This document shows positions 1 to 7,582 of a stretch of 64,000 nucleotides of DNA, one piece after another. The DNA is from Mucilaginibacter auburnensis (GTDB lineage: Bacteria > Bacteroidota > Bacteroidia > Sphingobacteriales > Sphingobacteriaceae): positions 682,001-746,000 of the forward strand of contig NZ_PGFJ01000002.1 of NCBI RefSeq assembly GCF_002797815.1. Reading direction: 5' to 3'. Each line of letters opens with the position of its first letter. Position 1 is the first letter of the stretch. The notes under the pieces were generated by a model. It was not told the DNA's origin, did no database searches, and was given only the letters and a program-made list of their open reading frames with translations. A program made the position numbers and the translations under genes.

Positions 1-129
1 TATGGTGGCATACAGCGCACCGTCCGGACCCATTATGGGAATGAACATGCCTGTTAAATTGATAACAACCGCAACACCTATTAAAAGGTACAGCCATTGC
101 TTATCAATTATGGGGTTTGCGCGGTTCAT
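1..129 (-). CDS. N-terminus of ArnT/PMT-like (GT39-type) membrane glycosyltransferase, cut by window edge
   Basis: Only the first 43 codons lie in the window; the ATG is at 127-129 and the frame stays open to base 1. The peptide has a short polar head, then one hydrophobic segment at about residues 12-32, followed by PIMGPDGALYATI. A first transmembrane helix followed by an acidic 'DGALYA' motif in the first outer loop is typical of GT-C fold dolichyl-phosphate-sugar transferases (ArnT/PMT, GT39/GT83), where the loop Asp is catalytic. That family would transfer a lipid-linked sugar at the outer face of the inner membrane. The identity is inferred from this fragment alone; another polytopic membrane enzyme is possible. 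Confidence 0.5.
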   Translation of the reverse strand, partial: MNRANPIIDKQWLYLLIGVAVVINLTGMFIPIMGPDGALYATI

Positions 130-156
130 TGTTTAACCAAAGGTAAACAGTTTACG

Positions 157-1452
157 CTACTTTTTGGCAGTGTTGAGCAAACGGTAGCCTACCAGCTCAT
201 CCCAACGGGCACTTGGCGGGCGGTAATACACCAATACCTGGTATTCGTTCTGTGTTTCAAAATGGCTGCCTTCAACGGGTATATCGTCGGCTTTGCCAGC
301 GTTGTCAACCCAGGTATATTCGTAATCGTAAACACCCTGTTTTAACAATAGTTTGATAAAATACCTGTTAACCGCGGCATCAAATTCGAGTTTGCTGCGT
401 TCGTCAATACAGTAATCATTAAATTTCCCAATAATATGCACTGAACCCTGAGAAGGTAAACTCCCTGCAGCTAAATTAAAGTAAACGTACGTATAATCGC
501 CATCACGACGGGCATCGTTACCATCCTGGTTAAGGATGTAAAACCTGCCATCATTATCAAACTGGAACAAGTAGTCAGGGCTGTTTCTAACAGGATCTAT
601 CAGTAAAACTACCGCGTATGAAGTGTCTCTGTAAATGCGACCGATGCGCTCCGAATTAACTTTAAGTGTACGGGTATCAAATCGCCTAAACTCGTTACGC
701 CCGGCAAAGTTATTGAGGTTAATATCATTATAAATCAATTGTCCGTTACGTACATAGGTAGGCGGAATATTGATCTGTACCGTTTCAGGGCGTTCATTTT
801 GCATCACCACCACCCGCATATCTGAGTTGGGATTTTGCACCACCAGGCCACCGTAATTGATCTGCACATTAACTTTTTGTCCGGTTTGCCTTAGCTGGGT
901 TAAGTTAGGCGTAACCACATCGGCACCAACGCCAACCTTACTCCCTAAAATAAAAAAGCGACGGGTAAGTATCATTTTACTTTGATCGCCATCCTCATAA
1001 ACCTTGAGGATGTAATTGCCTGATATTTTAGGCTTAATATTTTCGTTAGGAAATTTCACCTCATAATGCGTGTATTTACGCATGGTATTGGTGGAGTATT
1101 GATAATCAATAATGCGATCATCCTGATAACCCTGCATGTAAAAACCAACAGAAAGATTAGATGAGTTCCATTTATGGTCGCAGTGCTCCAAGGTGTAATA
1201 ATAGTTATGGTAACTACCGCGCAGGTCATCAAAAGCAAGCAATAGCTGCTCTGCAGAATTAAGATCGATTACAGGGAACGCGCCGACCTGTGCAGTATTG
1301 TAAAACTCAACACTTTTTATAGCGGGGTTGAAAACATTGTTGATATAGGGTGTTTGGGCGAACGTATTACCAAACGAGAAAATTGAAATTATGCATCCCG
1401 TGAAACTAATCAGTATATAAAAATACTTATTCTTTAATTTTCCCAAACTCAT
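157..1452 (-). CDS. Type IX secretion system plug protein (DUF5103)
   Basis: About 431 residues with a signal peptide ending near FGNTFAQ, then a mostly beta protein containing PYINNVFNPAIKSVEFYN and the hydrophobic/aromatic pattern of DUF5103. The family is known as the plug that closes the SprA translocon of the type IX secretion system at the periplasmic face of the outer membrane. The frame is open further upstream to 1497, but the ATG at 1452 (MSLGKLKNKYF) places a normal signal sequence at the N-terminus, so it is preferred. This start overlaps the end of the preceding lipoprotein gene by 26 bases, suggesting cotranscription. Other T9SS parts in the window (PorP/SprF and a T9SS adhesin near 15-19 kb) support the role. 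Confidence 0.8.
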   Translation of the reverse strand: MSLGKLKNKYFYILISFTGCIISIFSFGNTFAQTPYINNVFNPAIKSVEFYNTAQVGAFPVIDLNSAEQLLLAFDDLRGSYHNYYYTLEHCDHKWNSSNLSVGFYMQGYQDDRIIDYQYSTNTMRKYTHYEVKFPNENIKPKISGNYILKVYEDGDQSKMILTRRFFILGSKVGVGADVVTPNLTQLRQTGQKVNVQINYGGLVVQNPNSDMRVVVMQNERPETVQINIPPTYVRNGQLIYNDINLNNFAGRNEFRRFDTRTLKVNSERIGRIYRDTSYAVVLLIDPVRNSPDYLFQFDNDGRFYILNQDGNDARRDGDYTYVYFNLAAGSLPSQGSVHIIGKFNDYCIDERSKLEFDAAVNRYFIKLLLKQGVYDYEYTWVDNAGKADDIPVEGSHFETQNEYQVLVYYRPPSARWDELVGYRLLNTAKK

Positions 1453-2059
1453 AAACGTGATATTTGTCCTTGCCTGAATAGCTGTTGATGACCTCAAATG
1501 TCGCCGGATCTGCGCCTATAAGGATTTTATTTTTATTTATAACCTTCTTCTTTGTTTTACCCCAATCTTCATCAACAGGAATGAATTCTTCAATATCACC
1601 AACATGGATGGTATCATTTCCGTGTATTAAGATTTTACCTGATTTAGACCAAGGATACTTCAACAATGTAATTTTATTAGGTGACACTCCTTTGATAGCA
1701 CATTCGTTTAAATCATTGTAAAAGCCAAAAAAGTAAACCGAATCTTTGTCCGCAAATGTGTAATTACCTATAAACTTAAACGAATTGGGGTCAATGTTCT
1801 CTATTTGCTTTCCATCTATGTATACTGACTTTTTATCCTTACCAAAGGTAAAACTACAGCCGCAATCAAAGTCAATCTTTTGAAATGTTCCTGCATCAGC
1901 TTTCTCTAAAAGTTTCTTGTTTTGCCCCGATACTTCGTTCCAATACTCATAAAATACATGACCGTTTTCAACAACATACCCCTGCCTACAACCAATCAAG
2001 AGGGATGTCAATAACAATCCGAAAAATATCGTATAGTTTTTCAAATATTGTAATAACAA
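1427..2059 (-). CDS. DKNYY-family lipoprotein
   Basis: Up to 210 residues. A hydrophobic signal with lipobox LLIGC makes this a probable lipoprotein. The body has repeated units in which a Lys/Asp-rich turn precedes an aromatic pair (GKDKKSVYIDGKQIE, FADKDSVYFFG, GKDKYHVYEFG), the signature of the DKNYY domain, a family of unknown function. No ATG exists in frame upstream of the lipobox: the frame opens with TTG at 2059, and a second TTG at 2044 (giving MKNYTIFFGLL) would also make a good signal peptide. The function is unknown. The 3' end overlaps the T9SS plug gene by 26 bases. Confidence 0.7.
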   Translation of the reverse strand: MLLQYLKNYTIFFGLLLTSLLIGCRQGYVVENGHVFYEYWNEVSGQNKKLLEKADAGTFQKIDFDCGCSFTFGKDKKSVYIDGKQIENIDPNSFKFIGNYTFADKDSVYFFGFYNDLNECAIKGVSPNKITLLKYPWSKSGKILIHGNDTIHVGDIEEFIPVDEDWGKTKKKVINKNKILIGADPATFEVINSYSGKDKYHVYEFGKIKE

Positions 2060-2119
2060 TAATGTCTAAATAATTTACTACCTAATATATAAATTTGGCT
2101 TCCAAATCCGGCATGACGC

Positions 2120-2659
2120 TTAGCTTACTTTTAATAGGCTCATCACCCGCTCAATCCTTTCTTCCACAGTCGTATCACCCTCAATCTTTAAAACAGGGCA
2201 TGTTACTTTGCTTAACCAATCTAAATGTACACCAAGGTTACGTCCATTGGTTGTGTTATCATCATAACCTTTAGCCCAGGCTGTAAATTGCTGGTATTGC
2301 ATTGCGCGATATGGATCGTTAAATATTTTGTCGCCGTAGCGCTCAACCTCGCGGGCATGAAGGCGGGCCATTCGGATATCATGAGGTAGGTAAAGAAACA
2401 CCACGAGGTCAAATTTGCTAAACCAATCATCGCCCCAGCTTACCAATGAGCCGCCAACTATAACATTCTCATTCCCTTCAAAATCGGTCTTCATCATGGC
2501 AATGCGTTCGGTTGGTTCACGCTTTACGGAGAAAGGTATTTCCGAGGGCACAAAGTAATAAGCGTCAGTATCCAGGTAAGTATATCCCAACCTCTTAGCC
2601 AGCGTATTACCTAAAGTTGTTGAACCGGCGCATGATGCACCCATGATGTGAATTTTCAT
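2120..2659 (-). CDS. P-loop nucleotide kinase-like ATPase (AAA/shikimate kinase-like)
   Basis: A 179-residue cytosolic protein starting with a P-loop at residues 7-15 (GASCAGSTT), then a DTDAYYF segment that resembles the substrate-binding DxD region of small-molecule kinases, and a lid-like region rich in Arg (MARLHAREVERYGDK). This layout matches adenylate kinase/shikimate kinase-like ATPases commonly annotated as 'AAA family ATPase'. The substrate cannot be told from sequence. Its start lies next to a 95-base hairpin repeat that separates it from the ABC-F gene upstream in the transcription direction. Confidence 0.7.
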   Translation of the reverse strand: MKIHIMGASCAGSTTLGNTLAKRLGYTYLDTDAYYFVPSEIPFSVKREPTERIAMMKTDFEGNENVIVGGSLVSWGDDWFSKFDLVVFLYLPHDIRMARLHAREVERYGDKIFNDPYRAMQYQQFTAWAKGYDDNTTNGRNLGVHLDWLSKVTCPVLKIEGDTTVEERIERVMSLLKVS

Positions 2660-2678
2660 AATGGTAAGTTTAAAAAAA

Positions 2679-2773
2679 TGTCATCCTGAACGCAGTGAAG
2701 GATCTTATAAAAGCGACTAACACAGCGTTTAGTTGCAATACTTATAAGATCCTTCACTGCGTTCAGGATGACA
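2679..2773. repeat. Perfect 32-bp inverted repeat, REP-like intergenic hairpin
   Basis: Bases 2679-2710 are the exact reverse complement of 2742-2773 (32 of 32). The arm begins tgtcatcctgaacgcagtga. The 31-base centre contains a second imperfect pair (gcgactaa / ttagttgc). The element sits between the ABC-F stop and the start of the P-loop kinase gene, both on the minus strand, so it would form a very stable hairpin in a read-through mRNA. Closely similar 'gtcatcctgaacgcagtgaaggatct' elements are dispersed in many Bacteroidota genomes. Confidence 0.85.
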
Positions 2774-2795
2774 AAAAAAATCAGAAGTAAAACTA

Positions 2796-4712
2796 CTACC
2801 CTTCCAGTTCCATTATCTGTTCTGCCAATGTTTCCCAGGCCTGCTGTTGTTGTTTCAGTTCGGCTTGTTTCTGGCTGTAGGCAGCATTAGTTTCTTTCAG
2901 TTTGGCGCTGTCATTGTATATTTTATCGTCGGCCAGCTTGGCTTCAAAGTCTTTTACCACCTTTTCAAGCTCAGCAATCTGCTGTTCCATTTTACCAAGA
3001 TCCTGGTTCAGTTTTTTCAACTGCTGGTGCTTATTTTCAGTTGGCACCTGTTTAACAGGCTCCGGTTTTTTCTCTTCCTTTTTTTGTTGAGGTATTGCAG
3101 CTTTAGGCTCTAACTTACGTTTTGATGCCCATTCATCATACTCCTGATAAGTCCCCGGATATTGTTTTATTTTCTGATTTTCAATAAACCAGATCTTGTT
3201 AGCCACATTGTCAAGGAAATACCTGTCGTGCGAAACAACAATCACCGTACCTTCATACTGTTGCAAGGCTTGTATCAAAATGTTCACCGAAGCCATATCC
3301 AGGTGGTTGGTTGGCTCATCCAGTACTAAAAAGTTAGCATCGGCAGTTAAGGCCTTAGCTAAAGCCACACGCGATTTTTCACCACCCGATAATACTTTGA
3401 TCTTTTTAAATACATCATCACCTGTAAAGAGGAACGATCCTAAAATAGAGCGAAGCTCCGTATCGGTATGTTTAGGCGCAAAGGCTTGCAGTTCTTGTAA
3501 TATCTGGTTTTCCAGGTGCAATGATTCCAACTGGTGCTGCGCAAAGAAGGTTTGGGTTACGTTATGCCCGGTTATGGCGTTACCTGCAAAATCTTTATCG
3601 GCACCTGCAACAATACGTAATAATGTTGATTTACCTTTACCGTTGGCACCTATCAGCGCAATTTTGTCGCCTTTTTCAATAACCGCTTCGGCATCATCTA
3701 AAATGTCAATAGCAGGATATTTTTTGGTGATATGCTCTAATGTAACAACATGCCGGCCCGATTGCTTGCTGAATCTGAAGCTGAAGTTAACCTCGGGATT
3801 ATCATCATCCACATCTTCCACACGCTCCATTTTGTCAAGCATTTTAATACGCGACTGCGCCATTTTTGCTTTGGAGGCCTTAGCGCGGAAACGCTCAATC
3901 AAGCGTTCTTCCTGCTTAATTTTTGATTGCTGGTTTTTAAATTCGCCACGTTGTATCTCTGCGCGCAGGGCTTTCTCTTCCAAATAAAAAGTATAGTTAC
4001 CCGCGTAAACGGTTAACTTACCTTTGCGCGACTCCACCGTGCGGTTAATTACTTTATCCAGGAACCACCTATCGTGCGAAACAATAATAATGGCGCCCTG
4101 AAAAGCTTTCAAATAATCTTCCAGCCATTGAATAGATGGTAAGTCGAGGTGGTTGGTAGGCTCATCCAGCAATAAAATATCCGGTGCCTGTAAAAGTATC
4201 TTGGCCAACATTACCCGCATACGCCAACCACCCGAAAAGGTGCTTAGCTTGCGTTGGCAATCTTCATCGCTAAAGCCCAAACCTGCTAAGATCTCGCGGG
4301 CTTTGTACTCTATGTTATAGCCATCAAGCGCTTCAAACTCGCTTTGCTTGTCGCTTAGCTTATGTAAAATATCTTCGCTGTAATCTGTTTCCAGCTTTTT
4401 TAGCAAAGTTTCTATCTCATCATGCAACTGGTTCTGGCGCTCAAAAGCTTCCATGGCCACATGCACAATAGTTTTATCAGACGAGTACGATAACAGATCC
4501 TGGTTAAGGTAGCCCATGGTAAGGTCCTTAGCCATTGATACCGTGCCCGATGTTGGCTTATACTCGCCGGTAATTATTCTTAAAAGTGTGGTTTTTCCGG
4601 TTCCGTTAGCGCCGATCAATCCAATTTTCTCTCCGGGTTTGATGTGCCAGTTAGCCTCATCATACAACGCCCGCGCACCAATCTCGAACGTTAAATTATT
4701 TATAGCAATCAT
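2796..4712 (-). CDS. ABC-F family ATPase (ribosome-associated)
   Basis: A 638-residue soluble protein with two ABC cassettes and no membrane segments. The first Walker A is GANGTGKT at residues 34-41 with signature FSGGW; the second is GANGKGKS with signature LSGGEKSR. Both Walker B motifs read LLLDEPTNHLD or LVLDEPTNHLD, the form typical of ABC-F proteins. A charged linker joins the cassettes (about 240-320) and a C-terminal coiled coil follows (about 560-638, many Lys, Glu and Gln), as in the Uup/YheS branch. These proteins act on the ribosome as translation factors and some give antibiotic resistance; the substrate is not predictable here. The start is preceded by a TACCTTTG box and a 14-bp hairpin. 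Confidence 0.85.
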   Translation of the reverse strand: MIAINNLTFEIGARALYDEANWHIKPGEKIGLIGANGTGKTTLLRIITGEYKPTSGTVSMAKDLTMGYLNQDLLSYSSDKTIVHVAMEAFERQNQLHDEIETLLKKLETDYSEDILHKLSDKQSEFEALDGYNIEYKAREILAGLGFSDEDCQRKLSTFSGGWRMRVMLAKILLQAPDILLLDEPTNHLDLPSIQWLEDYLKAFQGAIIIVSHDRWFLDKVINRTVESRKGKLTVYAGNYTFYLEEKALRAEIQRGEFKNQQSKIKQEERLIERFRAKASKAKMAQSRIKMLDKMERVEDVDDDNPEVNFSFRFSKQSGRHVVTLEHITKKYPAIDILDDAEAVIEKGDKIALIGANGKGKSTLLRIVAGADKDFAGNAITGHNVTQTFFAQHQLESLHLENQILQELQAFAPKHTDTELRSILGSFLFTGDDVFKKIKVLSGGEKSRVALAKALTADANFLVLDEPTNHLDMASVNILIQALQQYEGTVIVVSHDRYFLDNVANKIWFIENQKIKQYPGTYQEYDEWASKRKLEPKAAIPQQKKEEKKPEPVKQVPTENKHQQLKKLNQDLGKMEQQIAELEKVVKDFEAKLADDKIYNDSAKLKETNAAYSQKQAELKQQQQAWETLAEQIMELEG

Positions 4713-4719
4713 TTGGGCG

Positions 4720-4727
4720 CAAAGGTA
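4720..4727 (-). promoter_or_regulatory. Bacteroidota -7 box (TACCTTTG) for the ABC-F gene
   Basis: The minus strand reads TACCTTTG, an exact match to the Bacteroidota consensus TAnnTTTG, ending only 7 bases before the ATG at 4712. Transcription would begin very near the start codon, giving an almost leaderless mRNA. The -33 element is weak (a T-run about 20 bases upstream, inside the hairpin at 4726-4756). Confidence 0.5.
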
Positions 4728-4756
4728 CTGTTTTTAAGCTTCGCTTAAAAACAGTA
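4726..4756 (-). terminator. 14-bp perfect hairpin between the lipocalin-like gene and the ABC-F gene
   Basis: Bases 4726-4739 (tactgtttttaagc) are the exact reverse complement of 4743-4756, with a 3-base loop. It lies downstream of the gene ending at 4768 and immediately upstream of the ABC-F start, sharing two bases with the TACCTTTG box. It could terminate the upstream gene, or act as an operator for the ABC-F promoter; there is no T-run after the stem on the minus strand. Confidence 0.5.
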
Positions 4757-4767
4757 AGATTATATCT

Positions 4768-5181
4768 TTAATTGCTTAACCTACGCATTTTCATTACTAA
4801 AGGAGCATCAGACATAGCAAAAAAAACATCGCCATTTTTTTCTATGATCTCGAATGCCATTATTAAAGAATCATCATTTTTTGCTGTTTTTAACTCTACC
4901 TGGTTCTTCGTAGCGTTATACTTCCAGTAAGTAATCAGCGGCATTTCAGGCATTTTTACTGATGTAAAGCAATGGTAATCGGCCTTAAACTCAAAAGTTG
5001 CATTTGAGAAATATTTAACAAATTGATTATAAATTATTGCTTTTTCTTTTTGATTGGTTTTGGAGGCACCTTGGGCCATATTTAATGATTCGACCTTCCA
5101 TTTACCAACCAAATCAGGTAAAGCCTGCTTTTCCTGTGGAAAAGAAATGATCATTAACAATAATATGATAACTCTATACAT
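4768..5181 (-). CDS. Small secreted lipocalin-like hypothetical protein
   Basis: 137 residues with a short hydrophobic N-terminus (MYRVIILLLMIISF) that is probably a signal peptide. The mature part begins LPDLVGKWKVESLNM; a 'GKWKV' motif at the start of the domain is typical of small lipocalin-like beta barrels of Bacteroidota. The remaining strands (ATFEFKADYHCF, LITYWKYN, VELKT) fit a beta-barrel. No ligand can be named. It follows the SGNH hydrolase gene by 6 bases in the same direction, so the two are probably one transcript. Confidence 0.5.
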   Translation of the reverse strand: MYRVIILLLMIISFPQEKQALPDLVGKWKVESLNMAQGASKTNQKEKAIIYNQFVKYFSNATFEFKADYHCFTSVKMPEMPLITYWKYNATKNQVELKTAKNDDSLIMAFEIIEKNGDVFFAMSDAPLVMKMRRLSN

Positions 5182-5187
5182 ATTAAT

Positions 5188-5949
5188 CTACTTAACAGCT
5201 TCCAGCCAGGTTTGTGCCATTAGGGCTGCACCGGCTACTGATGGATGTACGCCGTCGCCGGTCCAGTAAGCGGCAGGAGCCTGCTTAAGCGCAGCATCAA
5301 AGGCCGCCTGATAGGGTACAAACGGAGCATCGTACTCCACGGCAATATCGCGAGCCGCCTTACGGAAAAGATCAAAAGTTGGGTACCAGTTTTGCTCAAC
5401 AAACCTTACGCCCAACACACCAAAAGGCTCACAGATAATGAACTTAACATTAGGTAAAGCAGCTTTTGTACGGTCGAGTAATTTTTTATAATCGGCTATA
5501 TAAGTATCAATGGTTCCTTTATAACCGTTGGTAATGGTATGCCAGTAATCGTTTACCCCTATGTGGATGCTCAGGATGTTAGGTTTAAGGCTTAGCGCGT
5601 CGGCATCCCAGCGCTCGGCCAGTTGATACACTTTGTTACCGCTTATACCTTTGTTATATATCTTAAGGTCCTTTTCTGGATGTTTAAGCAACAGTTCGCC
5701 AGCTGCCATCAGAGCATAGCCATTGCCTAACGCTGATGCAGTGTTTGCGGTCATGGTAGTTTTATTACGACCCGAGTCGGTAATAGAATCGCCCTGGAAT
5801 AGTATAACATCACCTTTTTGGATAGTTACTTTCTTGCCCTTTGGCGCTGTTGCCATAGCTGCTGATACAATTTGCGGGATGCTGATAGCACCAATGGCAC
5901 CCACTGACGCTGTTTTTAAAAAGTTACGACGGCTACTGTTTTGGTTCAT
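5188..5949 (-). CDS. SGNH/GDSL hydrolase with Tat-type signal
   Basis: 253 residues. The N-terminus NSSRRNFLKTASVG is a twin-arginine signal, so the protein is probably exported folded. Block I is FQGDSITDSGR with nucleophile Ser55; an HIGVNDYW segment supplies the block III Asn; block V GDGVHPS supplies Asp232 and His235. These are the catalytic elements of SGNH hydrolases (carbohydrate esterases, lipases, acyl hydrolases). The substrate is unknown; exported family members in Bacteroidota often remove acetyl or acyl groups from polysaccharides. It lies just upstream of the lipocalin-like gene in the same direction. Confidence 0.8.
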   Translation of the reverse strand: MNQNSSRRNFLKTASVGAIGAISIPQIVSAAMATAPKGKKVTIQKGDVILFQGDSITDSGRNKTTMTANTASALGNGYALMAAGELLLKHPEKDLKIYNKGISGNKVYQLAERWDADALSLKPNILSIHIGVNDYWHTITNGYKGTIDTYIADYKKLLDRTKAALPNVKFIICEPFGVLGVRFVEQNWYPTFDLFRKAARDIAVEYDAPFVPYQAAFDAALKQAPAAYWTGDGVHPSVAGAALMAQTWLEAVK

Positions 5950-6063
5950 AATTTTTGGTTAATAGTAATTGGTTGTCTAATATAATGATTTGCCACTTTG
6001 CAAAAAACAAAATAACAAAGCGCCATGAACTACCAACCATGAACTATGAACCAGCAAAACTGC

Positions 6064-6071
6064 TAACTTTG
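6064..6071 (+). promoter_or_regulatory. Bacteroidota -7 box (TAACTTTG) for pyrD
   Basis: TAACTTTG matches TAnnTTTG exactly and ends 5 bases before the pyrD ATG at 6077, implying a near-leaderless transcript. No clear TTTG is seen at the -33 distance; the upstream bases are reiterated 'accatgaactatgaacc' words. Confidence 0.5.
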
Positions 6072-6076
6072 CGGCC

Positions 6077-7120
6077 ATGTACCAACTCATTAAACCCATC
6101 CTTTTTCAGTTTGACCCCGAGAATGTTCACTATTTTGTAACGCGCAACCTAAAACGCTTTAACCGCTTTCCCGGTGGCAGCAAGTTGAGTCGTGCATTGT
6201 GGGACCTGCGGGATGACCAATTAAAAAGAGAGGTTTTTGGCCTTACGTTTAACAACCCTGTAGGATTGGCGGCCGGATTTGATAAAAATGGCGAGGTGAT
6301 CAGCGAAATGGCTAACCTTGGCTTCGGCTTTGTTGAGCTGGGTACAGTTACCCCGTTACCGCAACCGGGCAACCCTAAGCCGAGAATGTTTCGTAGTCCG
6401 AACGATAAGGCTATTATTAACCGAATGGGTTTCAACAACTTGGGGGTTGATGTGTTGGCCTCTCGCATTGCTACCTACCGTAAAAATCAACCTGAAGCAC
6501 AAAAAGGTTTAATCATTGGTGGAAACATTGGTAAAAATAAAGACACCCCGAATGAAGAAGCTGTAAGCGATTACATAAAATGCTTTGACCGCTTGTTTGA
6601 TGTGGTTGATTACTTTGTGGTGAATGTAAGCTCTCCTAATACCCCCGGTTTACGTGCCTTGCAGGAAAAAGAGCCGCTAATGAACATATTGAATACCCTT
6701 CAACAACGCAACAATAAAAACGGCATTAGCAGACCAATACTACTCAAAATTGCCCCTGACCTAACCAACGAACAACTGGACGATATTGTAGAAATTGTAC
6801 AGGAAACTAAAATCGCCGGTATAATTGCCACCAATACTACTATTGATAAATCGGGCTTAACAAATGAAGATTTAAAAACCGAAGCCGGTGGTTTAAGTGG
6901 TGCTTTGTTAAACAGCCGCTCAACTGAAGTTATCCGCTACCTTGCTGATAAGTCTAACCGCTCCTTCCCTATCATTGGTGTAGGTGGTATACACTCAGGT
7001 GATGATGCTTTGGAGAAAATAAAAGCCGGTGCGTCATTGGTACAGTTATATACCGGTTTTATTTATGAAGGGCCAGGGTTGATCAAAGAGATCAATAAAA
7101 AAATACTGTCTGAACTATGA
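6077..7120 (+). CDS. pyrD: Dihydroorotate dehydrogenase (quinone), class 2
   Basis: 347 residues. The enzyme oxidises dihydroorotate to orotate in pyrimidine synthesis and passes electrons to the quinone pool at the inner membrane. The N-terminal helix region ([20 protein letters not shown]) is the membrane-binding extension of class 2 enzymes. FMN- and substrate-binding motifs are present: [20 protein letters not shown], and [11 protein letters not shown] at about 183-193 with the class 2 catalytic Ser. The C-terminal phosphate-binding motif [15 protein letters not shown] is also present. Length is normal for class 2. The last codons and stop (ctgtctgaactatga) resemble the start of the adjacent intergenic repeat at 7121. 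It is a lone gene between minus-strand neighbours. Confidence 0.95.
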   Translation: MYQLIKPILFQFDPENVHYFVTRNLKRFNRFPGGSKLSRALWDLRDDQLKREVFGLTFNNPVGLAAGFDKNGEVISEMANLGFGFVELGTVTPLPQPGNPKPRMFRSPNDKAIINRMGFNNLGVDVLASRIATYRKNQPEAQKGLIIGGNIGKNKDTPNEEAVSDYIKCFDRLFDVVDYFVVNVSSPNTPGLRALQEKEPLMNILNTLQQRNNKNGISRPILLKIAPDLTNEQLDDIVEIVQETKIAGIIATNTTIDKSGLTNEDLKTEAGGLSGALLNSRSTEVIRYLADKSNRSFPIIGVGGIHSGDDALEKIKAGASLVQLYTGFIYEGPGLIKEINKKILSEL

Positions 7121-7197
7121 TTGTCTGAACTAAGATTTATAAGATTATTATAATTTTAGGATTATTCCTTAAATCTTACACTCCTAGTTCACACAAT
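7121..7197. repeat. Intergenic inverted-repeat element ('tgtctgaactaagatt' family)
   Basis: The element begins attgtctgaactaagattt and ends ctagttcacacaat, imperfectly complementary ends enclosing aggattatt-type words. Relatives occur at 25344-25390, 25712-25780 and 25865-25965. It starts on the last base of the pyrD stop codon. Confidence 0.6.
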
Positions 7198-7206
7198 GCC
7201 AACAAA

Positions 7207-7237
7207 AAAAGCCTCACCGTTTTCCGGTAAGGCTTTT
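7207..7237. terminator. Bidirectional terminator between pyrD and the 57-residue protein gene
   Basis: Stem aaaagcct/aggctttt (7207-7214 with 7230-7237) continues as accg/cggt after one mismatch. A-runs and T-runs flank both sides, so it can stop pyrD on the plus strand and the minus-strand gene ending at 7258. Confidence 0.75.
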
Positions 7238-7257
7238 AATCACAATCTTTTTAACAA

Positions 7258-7431
7258 TTATTTACCTGCTGCAATAGCTAAGGCTTCATTGTTTTTTGCT
7301 ATCTGGCTCTTTTTTGGCTCGAATGAACGGCTACCAAACTCCAGGTTAGTTGCATTTTTTAAGAATTGAACTTCCAGTCTTGAGAAAGTTTTATTTCTTC
7401 TGTCTTTTCTTTTTAAACGAGTTACGCCCAT
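7258..7431 (-). CDS. 57-residue basic protein of unknown function
   Basis: A short ORF from ATG at 7431 to TAA at 7258. It begins MGVTRLKRKDRRNKTFSRL and ends NNEALAIAAGK. It is very basic at the N-terminus, has no membrane segment and no Cys. The gene has its own downstream terminator (7207-7237) and lies just after tRNA-Cys on the same strand, which supports it being real. The size and N-terminal Arg/Lys cluster are reminiscent of small ribosome- or RNA-associated proteins, but no family is recognised, so the function is left open. Confidence 0.65.
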   Translation of the reverse strand: MGVTRLKRKDRRNKTFSRLEVQFLKNATNLEFGSRSFEPKKSQIAKNNEALAIAAGK

Positions 7432-7467
7432 GACGATTCTTTAATTTATTGAATATTTTTAACCTTG

Positions 7468-7538
7468 AGGTCGGAAGCGGATTCGAACCGCTGTAGGAGG
7501 TTTTGCAGACCTCTGCCTAGCCACTCGGCCATCCGACC
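7468..7538 (-). tRNA. tRNA-Cys (GCA)
   Basis: The minus strand folds as a cloverleaf. Acceptor GGTCGGA (5' end at 7538) pairs with TCCGACC; the T arm contains GGTTCGAATCC; the anticodon stem GAGGT/ACCTC encloses a loop with GCA (complement at 7504-7506). The discriminator is T, the identity base of Cys tRNAs. CCA is not fully encoded (TCA follows). Length is 71 bases. Confidence 0.93.
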
Positions 7539-7552
7539 CTTTTAAAGGAGTG

Positions 7553-7582
7553 CAAAAATAGCAATTATTTATTGCCTGCCAA
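7553..7582 (-). promoter_or_regulatory. Probable promoter of tRNA-Cys
   Basis: The minus strand has TATTTTTG (7553-7560, exact TAnnTTTG) preceded at a 19-base spacing by ATTG (near 7580-7583). The -7 box ends 14 bases before the tRNA, and the -33 element lies inside the 3' end of the RNA methyltransferase gene. Confidence 0.5.

Noticed and set aside
97-345. 82-residue plus-strand ORF at the left edge
   Set aside because: It lies antisense to the end of the T9SS plug gene and the start of the glycosyltransferase fragment; the translation has no recognisable domain.
1453-1497. N-terminal extension of the T9SS plug protein
   Set aside because: The extension puts 15 polar residues before the signal peptide and lengthens the overlap with the upstream gene; the ATG at 1452 is better.
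3196-3987. 263-residue plus-strand ORF
   Set aside because: It is the antisense shadow of the conserved ABC-F coding sequence; it is Ser- and Cys-rich with no domain.
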